From JBCCFK01 sp965262315 (GTDB lineage Bacteria > Actinomycetota > Acidimicrobiia > Acidimicrobiales > UBA8592): a stretch of 36,664 nucleotides of DNA. The stretch is taken from assembly GCA_965262315.1 (NCBI GenBank), contig CBDHFJ010000096.1, forward strand, positions 1-36,664, read 5' to 3'. The notes beneath the pieces were generated by a model. That model made no database searches, was not told where the DNA came from, and was given only the letters and a program-made list of their open reading frames with translations. The translations under genes were made by a program, and so were the position numbers. Below, piece after piece: positions 31,623 to 36,664 of this stretch. Position 1 is the first letter of the stretch. Each line of letters opens with the position of its first letter.

Positions 31623-31645
31623 ATCGACGCACTCCGCGCGTCGAT
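31623..31645 (+). terminator. hairpin ATCGACGC / GCGTCGAT
   Basis: A perfect 8-bp stem with a 7-base loop, 39 bases after the coupled pair. No T-tract. The rest of the 210-base gap up to 31794 holds only a likely -10 box (TAGGAT, 31723-31728). Confidence 0.5.
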
Positions 31646-31722
31646 TCGCCCCGTTGGCCACACGAGTCACACCGCCACCCGAATGCGCCCGCGTACGCGT
31701 GTCTTCGGCGAGGGCCAGCGCA

Positions 31723-31728
31723 TAGGAT
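31723..31728 (+). promoter_or_regulatory. -10 box TAGGAT for the Pro/Thr stalk gene
   Basis: TAGGAT predicts transcription from about 31735, inside the upstream ATG at 31732. This favours the GTG at 31795 as the translation start, with a leader of about 60 bases. Confidence 0.35.
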
Positions 31729-31794
31729 CCGATGTTGAACGGGCGGAGGGGCACCGTTCACTGCCGACGGCTGTGTCCCCTCGAAGGGAATCCG

Positions 31795-32637
31795 GTGCGG
31801 AGAAGGTACGTCGCCATCGGGCTGACGATCGTGAACGTGTTGTTTCTCGCGGTCGCGATCGCGTGGCCGTCGGGCGACGAACGCGTCGCGACCGAGGACC
31901 CGACGCCGACACCGGCAGAGCTCGACCCCACCGCGACCCCGGTGCCGACACCGGAGACCGAAGTGCTCGGCGACTCCGCGACGCCGACCACGGCACCGAC
32001 ACCCACACCCGACGCCGGCAGTGCGGCGGTCGAGACCCCGAGCGCCACGCCGTCCGCCACACCGACGCCGACGCCCACGGCCGGTTTCTCCTTCGCCTTC
32101 GCGACCCCGACGCCCACCCCCGGCGCGACGGCGACCGCCAGGCCGGCGACGCCGACCCCCACACCCAGGTTCACCCCGACCCCGTCCCCCACACCGACGG
32201 CCACGCGCACGCCGACACCCACGCCGACCGGGACTCGGACGCCGACCGCCACCCCGACCATCACCCCGACACCGACGCCCACCAGAACGCCCTCCCCCAC
32301 ACCCACCCGCACCCCCTCACCCACGCCGACCAGAACGCCCACTCCCACACCCACGAACACCCCGAGACCCACCAACACCCCGACGCCCACGCCGACCAAC
32401 ACGCCGAGACCCACCAACACCCCGGTGCCACCCACCCCCACGCCCACCAACACCCCGGCGCCACCCACCCCCACGCCCACCAACACCCCGGTGCCACCCA
32501 CCCCGACACCCACCAACACCCCGGTGCCGCCGCCCCCCACCCCGACGAACACCCCGGTGCCGCCACCACCGACGCCCACACCCACGCCGGTGCCGCCACC
32601 ACCGACCCCGACGCCCACGGTCGGGCCCGCGGTCTGA
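31795..32637 (+). CDS. Pro/Thr-rich surface stalk protein with one membrane anchor
   Basis: 280 residues. RRRYVAIGLTIVNVLFLAVA at the start is a single anchor, and nearly all the rest (about 230 residues) is Thr-Pro low complexity (TPTPTPTNTPRPTNTP, later TNTPVPPTPTP). There is no folded C-terminal domain. Such chains form extended, often O-mannosylated wall-spanning stalks in actinobacteria. The start is GTG 31795 with AAGGGA 6 bases upstream; ATG 31732 would add 21 residues without hydrophobic character. Repeat units become more regular towards the 3' end, a sign of recent tandem expansion. Confidence 0.75.
   Translation: MRRRYVAIGLTIVNVLFLAVAIAWPSGDERVATEDPTPTPAELDPTATPVPTPETEVLGDSATPTTAPTPTPDAGSAAVETPSATPSATPTPTPTAGFSFAFATPTPTPGATATARPATPTPTPRFTPTPSPTPTATRTPTPTPTGTRTPTATPTITPTPTPTRTPSPTPTRTPSPTPTRTPTPTPTNTPRPTNTPTPTPTNTPRPTNTPVPPTPTPTNTPAPPTPTPTNTPVPPTPTPTNTPVPPPPTPTNTPVPPPPTPTPTPVPPPPTPTPTVGPAV
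32330..32625 (+). repeat. tandem repeat coding PTPTNTPVPP-type units
   Basis: Near-identical units of about 30-33 bases built from ccCACGCCCACCAACACCCCGGTGCCA encode (V/A)PPTPTPTNTP. At least six copies, with single-codon changes (GTG/GCG, CCC/CCG). Confidence 0.8.
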
Positions 32638-32650
32638 GTCTCCGGCGTCG

Positions 32651-32679
32651 CGCTCGCGCCGCCCCGGCGGGAGCGAGCG
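32651..32679. terminator. nested GC hairpin between convergent genes
   Basis: The outer stem CGCTCGC/GCGAGCG encloses an inner stem CCGCC/GGCGG. It lies in the 59-base gap between the Pro/Thr stalk gene and the convergent hypothetical gene. No T-tract. Confidence 0.5.
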
Positions 32680-32696
32680 TCCGGCGCCAGCCTGAC

Positions 32697-33176
32697 CTAC
32701 TGCTGTGAGAAGGTGGCCAGGTAGGCGTCGTCGAAGGCGAACGGACTGAGCTCTCGCAACGCTCCCGTCCCGAACTCGATGATCTTGCGTTCCGGCACGT
32801 TGGTGTCCAGCACGAAGATCACCCCACGCTTCTGGTGATCCTGGATCGGGCGAAACCCGGTCGGGACGCCGACGCCCCGGTCCGCGAGCCGCTCCAGCGC
32901 CGACTTGCCTGTGGCGTGCGCCAGACCGAGCTGTGCCGGTTCGACGCCGTTCTTCGTGGGATGGGTCGGGACCCACGTCAGCTGGGGGATCACGGGCCCG
33001 CGGCTCGAGAACATGCGCCAGAAGACCGACCCGGTGTGGATCTCGTTCTCGTCTGCGTCGGGCACGATGTTCAACCACCGCTTCCCGTCGGCGCCGACGG
33101 CGAAGCTCCGCATCTCGTCGGCGATGCCGTCGGTGTCGATGGCACTGAAGGAGAACGTGCGGTGCCGCGTCGCCAT
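32697..33176 (-). CDS. hypothetical protein (159 aa), unknown
   Basis: 159 residues, soluble, no signal peptide. Mixed alpha/beta character with aromatic residues: TFSFSAIDTDGIADEMRSF, GKRWLNIVPDADENEIHTG, FWRMFSSRGPVIPQLTWVP and RGVIFVLDTNVPERKIIEFG. No family recognised. The frame stays open further upstream, but only as a shadow of the opposite-strand metY gene. The ATG at 33176 is preferred because a TAGCGT box lies 7 bases before it. It is divergent from metY, with 90 bases between the starts. Confidence 0.72.
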   Translation of the reverse strand: MATRHRTFSFSAIDTDGIADEMRSFAVGADGKRWLNIVPDADENEIHTGSVFWRMFSSRGPVIPQLTWVPTHPTKNGVEPAQLGLAHATGKSALERLADRGVGVPTGFRPIQDHQKRGVIFVLDTNVPERKIIEFGTGALRELSPFAFDDAYLATFSQQ

Positions 33177-33183
33177 ACCCGAG

Positions 33184-33189
33184 ACGCTA
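33184..33189 (-). promoter_or_regulatory. -10 box TAGCGT, leaderless promoter of the 159-aa gene
   Basis: TAGCGT on the minus strand is 7 bases from the ATG at 33176; no ribosome site is present. Confidence 0.45.
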
Positions 33190-33254
33190 CTGCCGTCGGT
33201 GCGAAATGGCGGACCGTCCCGACGTCCTCGGCCACGTAGCCGCAGACGCCCACG

Positions 33255-33260
33255 TATGCT
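33255..33260 (+). promoter_or_regulatory. -10 box TATGCT, leaderless promoter of metY
   Basis: TATGCT is 6 bases (CCGCAC) from the GTG at 33267. This leaves no room for a riboswitch or leader in front of metY. Confidence 0.55.
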
Positions 33261-33266
33261 CCGCAC

Positions 33267-34556
33267 GTGACCGACCACGAATGGGGATTCCGCACACGAG
33301 CACTCCACGCCGGAGGTCAGCCCGACGCAGCCACCGGCGCACGAGCGGTCCCGATCTACCAGACCACCAGCTTCGTCTTCGAGGACACCGACGACGCGGC
33401 CGACCTGTTCGCCCTGCAGAAGTTCGGCAGCATCTACAGCCGGATCGGCAACCCCACGGTCGCGGCCTTCGAGGAACGGATGGCGTCGTTGGAGGGTGGC
33501 ATCGGCGCAGTCGCCACGGCGAGCGGGCAGGCGGCCGAGTTCCTGACCACCACCGCCCTGGCCATGGCAGGCGATCACGTGGTGGCGGCCTCGAGCCTGT
33601 ACGGCGGGACCTACACGCTGTTCGACGTGACCCTTCGCCGGCTCGGCATCGACACGTCGTTCGTACCGGGCGAGTCGCCCGACGCCTTCGCCGCCGCCAT
33701 CACCGACCGCACGAAGATGCTCTACACCGAGACCGTCGCCAACCCGTCGGGCGCCGTTGCCGACATCGAGGCGCTCGCAGACGTCGCCCGGAGCCACGAC
33801 ATTCCGCTCGTCATCGACAACACCTTCGCCAGCCCGTGGCTGTGCCGCCCGCTCGACCACGGCGCCGACATCGTCGTGCACTCGGCCACCAAGTTCATCG
33901 GCGGCCACGGCACCTCGTTGGGTGGCGTGATCGTGGAGTCGGGGCGCTTCGATTGGAGCAGCGGCCGATTCCCGCACATGACCGAGCCCGTGCCCACCTA
34001 CAACAACATCCGCTGGTGGGAGAACTTCGGCGAATACGCATTCTGCACCAAGGTCCGATCCGAGCAGCTCCGAGACATCGGCGCGTGCATCTCGCCCTTC
34101 AACGCCTTCATGTTGTTGCAGGGCCTCGAGACGTTGCCCCTGCGCATGGATGCCCACGTGAGCAACGCCATGCAGGTGGCCGCCTGGCTCGACGCAGACC
34201 CGCGGGTGGCCTGGGTCAAGTACGCAGGGCTGCCCGACTCGCCGCACCACGAGATGGCCCAGCGCTATCTCCCTCGGGGGCCCGGCGCGATCTTCACGTT
34301 CGGCGTCGAGCGGGGTCGGGCAGGGGGCTCTCGGTTCATCGAGGCGCTGGAGATGATCAGCCATCTCGCCAACGTGGGCGACGCCCGGACGCTCGTGATC
34401 CACCCGGCGTCCACGACGCACCAGCAGCTGAGCGACGACGAACTCGAAGCCGCCGGCGTGACCGGTGACATGGTGCGACTGTCGATCGGGTTGGAGGACC
34501 TCGACGACATCATCCACGACCTCGACCAGGCGCTCGACGCCGCGGAGGCACCATGA
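33267..34556 (+). CDS. metY: O-acetylhomoserine sulfhydrylase (MetY-type PLP enzyme)
   Basis: 429 residues, the usual length for O-acetylhomoserine aminocarboxypropyltransferase, which makes homocysteine from O-acetylhomoserine and sulfide for methionine synthesis. Marks of the Cys/Met metabolism PLP family: TRALHAGGQPD at the start, YSRIGNPTV, SGQAAEF, VIDNTFASPWLCRP, and HSATKFIGGHGTSLGG, with Lys209 as the PLP lysine. The RF/RWWENFG region is of MetY rather than MetB type. It starts at GTG 33267 directly after a -10 box, and the CoA-binding gene overlaps its end by 4 bases, so the two are co-expressed. Confidence 0.94.
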   Translation: MTDHEWGFRTRALHAGGQPDAATGARAVPIYQTTSFVFEDTDDAADLFALQKFGSIYSRIGNPTVAAFEERMASLEGGIGAVATASGQAAEFLTTTALAMAGDHVVAASSLYGGTYTLFDVTLRRLGIDTSFVPGESPDAFAAAITDRTKMLYTETVANPSGAVADIEALADVARSHDIPLVIDNTFASPWLCRPLDHGADIVVHSATKFIGGHGTSLGGVIVESGRFDWSSGRFPHMTEPVPTYNNIRWWENFGEYAFCTKVRSEQLRDIGACISPFNAFMLLQGLETLPLRMDAHVSNAMQVAAWLDADPRVAWVKYAGLPDSPHHEMAQRYLPRGPGAIFTFGVERGRAGGSRFIEALEMISHLANVGDARTLVIHPASTTHQQLSDDELEAAGVTGDMVRLSIGLEDLDDIIHDLDQALDAAEAP

Positions 34557-35032
34557 GCTGGACTCCCCCCGGCGCCCGCGAGCGGCGGGCGATGTTGGAC
34601 GACGCAAGCTCGGTCGCCATCGTGGGTGCGTCGGCCAACCCCGCGCGAGCCAGCAACTTCGTCGCCACCTATCTGCTGTCCTCGTCGGCGGACTACGCGG
34701 TCTACCTGGTGAACCCGAGGGAGACCGAGATCCTCGGCCAGCCGGTGTACGCCTCGCTGGAGGAGGTCCCGGTCGTCCCCGACATCGTCGACGTGTTCCG
34801 TCGACCCGAGGACCTTCCAGGCATCGCGGCCGAAGCAGTGGCGCTGGGAGCGAAGGTCTTCTGGGCCCAGCTGGGGCTGCACTCCGACGAGGCCGCTGCG
34901 GTCGCACACGAGGCGGGCCTCGGGACGGTCATGAACCGATGCCTCAAGATCGAGCACGCCCGATTCCACGGCGGCCTCCACCTCGCCGGCTTCGACACCG
35001 GCGTCATCTCCAGCCGCCGCCTGGGGACGTGA
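34553..35032 (+). CDS. CoA-binding-domain protein (YccU-like)
   Basis: A 159-residue single Rossmann domain of the CoA_binding_2 type: SSVAIVGASANPARASNFVA (nucleotide loop), YLVNPRETEILGQPVYASLE, VPDIVDVFRRPEDLP, AKVFWAQLGLHSDEAA and GTVMNRCLKIEHAR. The fold is that of the succinyl-CoA synthetase alpha-subunit N-terminus, but without catalytic parts. It is often found beside MetY, as here, where its ATG overlaps the metY stop (ATGA). The exact role is not established. Confidence 0.92.
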   Translation: MSWTPPGARERRAMLDDASSVAIVGASANPARASNFVATYLLSSSADYAVYLVNPRETEILGQPVYASLEEVPVVPDIVDVFRRPEDLPGIAAEAVALGAKVFWAQLGLHSDEAAAVAHEAGLGTVMNRCLKIEHARFHGGLHLAGFDTGVISSRRLGT

Positions 35033-35103
35033 GCGGACGCGTCGAAGAGCCATCCGCGTGGGGGCGAGTCGCCAGACTCGACCGGGGGACGGTCTGGTGC
35101 CCA

Positions 35104-35129
35104 CTGCGCAGCGGATCGCCGCGGCGCAG
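35104..35129. terminator. near-perfect cruciform between convergent genes
   Basis: CTGCGC-A-GCGG-ATCG-CCGC-G-GCGCAG: ten base pairs with one A/G mismatch and a 4-base loop, six bases before the stop of the convergent binding-protein gene (35135). A second, bulged stem (CCAGA...TCTGG) lies at about 35080-35106. Likely bidirectional terminator without a T-tract. Confidence 0.6.
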
Positions 35130-35134
35130 GCAAC

Positions 35135-36457
35135 TCAGAAGCAGGTGAAGGCGACCGCCGGGAAGTAGATGCCCCCATCGACCTGGACCAGCGCAGCCCC
35201 GCCGGCCGCGCGGCGATGGATGTCCCGGGTGTCGATCGGGCACAGACCGCCGTCGAGGCCGGGGTCCCACCGCACACCGTCGACGTGCACCGCCTGGTGG
35301 AACGTGGCGGTGTCGAGGGTGGGACCCGCTGCCTCGATGAGGGTCACCAGCAGGTCGGCGGACCACCACCCGATGCTGACGGCCTGGCTGTAGATCAGAT
35401 CCTCGCCGGCATCGGCGAGATCCTGGGAGATCACCCCGGTCACCTGCCGGTACTCCTCCTGGGGAGGGAAGGACGTGATCGAGTAGCCGCCCTCCAGGCG
35501 CTCCGCGACCGCGAAGTCGCCCAACAGGCCGGGGAGGTAGGCCACGTCGTCGATCACGGGCGCCTCGGTGGCGCCGGCCAGGGCCCCTTTGAGCTCGATG
35601 GCGCGATCGAGATCGACCGACAGCAGGATCGCACCGGCGTCGACGGCCACCAGCTCCTCGGTGACGGCCGTGGTGTCATCGGGCCGGTCGACCACCGTGG
35701 CCACCAGCCGCTCGCCCCACAGCTCTTCCGCCAACGAGCGGGCCGCGGTACCGGCCGCGTCTGCGCTGACGGCCATTGCCACGGTGGTCTCGGTGCCGAG
35801 GAACGCGTCGACGAGCTCCCGCGGCGCCACGTCCAGGCCGGTCTCGATACCGAGCACCCTGGCGATCGCACATCCGGTCACCCCGTGTCCCCAGGTCGCG
35901 GGCGCGCAGAAGCCGGGCGCAAAGCCCCAGCCGAAGAAGGGCATCCCCGCCGTCTCGAAGACGTCGGTGACCGCCGGCGACGGAACGGCGGAGGCCAGGA
36001 CCACGGCGAAGAGGTCCTGGTCGTCGACGAGCCGCTGCGCCTCCTCGATGGCGACGTCGAGGTCGCCGCCGTCATCGGCCACGGCGACCACCTCGACCGC
36101 CCGGCCGTTCACCCCGCCAAGGTCGTTCGCCCGACCCAGGCGGGCCTGGACCCCGACCTCGACGTCACCGAAGACCGAACCGGTCTTCAGCACTCCGATC
36201 CGGACCGTGTCGGCGGTGACGCCTCGGGTCAGGGCCGGCACCGGCGTGGCCTCGGGGGTGGGCGTGGCCGTGGGCGCCGGTGTGGCCGTGGGGGCCGTGG
36301 TCGGGGTGGGAACGCTCGGCGTGGACGTGGGCTCGGGGGTGGCCGTCGGGGTCGGTTCGGCCACGACCAGCTCCGGGCTGGTCCCACCCGAGCACGCGGC
36401 GACCAGGACCGCGGCGAATGCGGCCATCGCGACGATCGGTGTGCGCCATCGGGTCAT
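35135..36457 (-). CDS. branched-chain-type periplasmic-binding-protein-like lipoprotein (orphan, second copy)
   Basis: 440 residues. The signal peptide ends in a lipobox (VAACSG, Cys about 22); a Thr/Pro tether follows (PTPTATPEPTSTPSVPTPTT and on to ~70), then a type I periplasmic-binding fold from GVTADTVRIGVLKTGSVFGD. The same GVTxDTxRIG entry, paired cysteines (GFCAPATWGHGVTGCA; the other protein has GFCGRGTPYGYGVRGAQGCP) and a late WW motif are shared with the lipoprotein at 12369-14120, so they are paralogues of one subfamily. No transporter genes are adjacent. A TAACGT box 9 bases before the ATG at 36457 suggests a very short leader. Confidence 0.87.
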   Translation of the reverse strand: MTRWRTPIVAMAAFAAVLVAACSGGTSPELVVAEPTPTATPEPTSTPSVPTPTTAPTATPAPTATPTPEATPVPALTRGVTADTVRIGVLKTGSVFGDVEVGVQARLGRANDLGGVNGRAVEVVAVADDGGDLDVAIEEAQRLVDDQDLFAVVLASAVPSPAVTDVFETAGMPFFGWGFAPGFCAPATWGHGVTGCAIARVLGIETGLDVAPRELVDAFLGTETTVAMAVSADAAGTAARSLAEELWGERLVATVVDRPDDTTAVTEELVAVDAGAILLSVDLDRAIELKGALAGATEAPVIDDVAYLPGLLGDFAVAERLEGGYSITSFPPQEEYRQVTGVISQDLADAGEDLIYSQAVSIGWWSADLLVTLIEAAGPTLDTATFHQAVHVDGVRWDPGLDGGLCPIDTRDIHRRAAGGAALVQVDGGIYFPAVAFTCF

Positions 36458-36533
36458 CCCGCCGCCACGTTAGGCCCGGCCACGCTCGTACTCGGCGCAC
36501 CGCCGAAGCCGACCCCTCCCCGGACCGGCCGGG

Positions 36534-36539
36534 TAGGTT
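36534..36539 (+). promoter_or_regulatory. -10 box TAGGTT, leaderless promoter of the Nudix gene
   Basis: TAGGTT is 6 bases (GCGCAC) from the ATG at 36546, the same arrangement as at metY. Confidence 0.5.
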
Positions 36540-36545
36540 GCGCAC

Positions 36546-36664
36546 ATGACCGACCGCATCACCGAATGGATCGAGACCCACGACGCCGAGGAGAACCCGC
36601 TGATCCCGGCGGCCACGGTCGTGCTGCTCCGCGACGGCGACGACGGGCTCGAGACCCTGATGAT
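36546..36664 (+). CDS. Nudix-hydrolase-like protein, N-terminal 39 residues (cut by window)
   Basis: Only the first 39 codons are in the window. After a charged N-terminal helix (MTDRITEWIETHDAEENPLI) comes PAATVVLLRDGDDGLETLM, the usual first strand pair of Nudix hydrolases acting on CoA or other nucleotide diphosphates. The Nudix box itself lies beyond the edge, so this is a family guess from the start only. Confidence 0.55.
   Translation, partial: MTDRITEWIETHDAEENPLIPAATVVLLRDGDDGLETLM

Noticed and set aside
31585..31731. Possible small gene between the coupled pair and the Pro/Thr stalk gene
   Set aside because: Only short Arg-rich frames without a ribosome site; the stretch is better explained by the hairpin at 31623-31645 and the -10 box at 31723-31728.
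31900..32630. Regular repeats that could be taken for a CRISPR array
   Set aside because: Units are contiguous, in frame and encode Thr-Pro repeats; there are no unique spacers and no cas genes.
33177..33266. SAM or S-box type riboswitch in front of metY
   Set aside because: The gap to the divergent gene is only 90 bases and a -10 box sits 6 bases before the GTG, so there is no transcribed leader.
33177..34907. Upstream extension of the 159-aa gene to a 736-residue frame
   Set aside because: The extra part is the complement of metY, which has an intact PLP site; the -10 box at 33184-33189 supports the start at 33176.

Overview
The window comes from a high-GC actinobacterium. Three things suggest this. 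Several genes have a TANNNT-type -10 box only 6-7 bases before the start codon (leaderless transcription). There is an F420-type luciferase-like oxidoreductase. The C/D-ring steroid catabolism genes resemble the mycobacterial/rhodococcal set. An Acidimicrobiia-type (Ilumatobacter-like) marine or soil organism is my best guess, but that is inference. Genes are packed tightly, many by 1-4 base stop/start overlaps, and no gene-free stretch exceeds 300 bases. I found no tRNA, rRNA, CRISPR array, insertion sequence or phage.

Left part (1-9938): the 3' end of an acyl-CoA synthetase; an RTX-repeat surface protein with a one-base frameshift, following an O-antigen-ligase-like membrane protein; a SnoaL-like protein; a GT87-like membrane protein; a TrmH-type RNA methyltransferase with a hemolysin III (PAQR) protein; a coupled Ppx/GppA phosphatase and low-molecular-weight phosphatase; and a hotdog thioesterase. 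Next (10015-16285) come an ECF sigma factor coupled to a one-pass membrane protein with propeller-like repeats (a candidate sensor/anti-sigma), an orphan branched-chain-type substrate-binding lipoprotein, and a PAS-PAS-GGDEF-EAL protein whose EAL loop-6 motif is broken.

Middle (16292-27871): the metabolic core. A minus-strand operon ipdA-ipdB-ipdC-fadE-fadE looks like the steroid C/D-ring (HIP) pathway. Divergent from it run SDR - MBL-fold hydrolase - LLM oxidoreductase. Further on, a second minus-strand pair (305-aa SDR, then an IpdF-like SDR) precedes the window's second copy of a near-identical 21-bp palindrome, whose first copy lies in front of ipdA. The two operons are therefore probably controlled by the same, TetR-like, repressor, which is not in the window. 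A repeat-containing lipoprotein and a CDGSH/Fer4/CDGSH iron-sulfur protein lie between them.

Right part (27993-36664): a small two-helix membrane protein, a membrane GGDEF cyclase back to back with a stand-alone cyclic-nucleotide-binding protein, two small uncharacterised membrane proteins (one ending in what looks like a toxin HNH-nuclease domain with its histidines lost) and a coupled unknown protein, a Pro/Thr-rich surface stalk, a hypothetical protein, MetY with a CoA-binding protein, a second orphan substrate-binding lipoprotein, and the first codons of a Nudix hydrolase.
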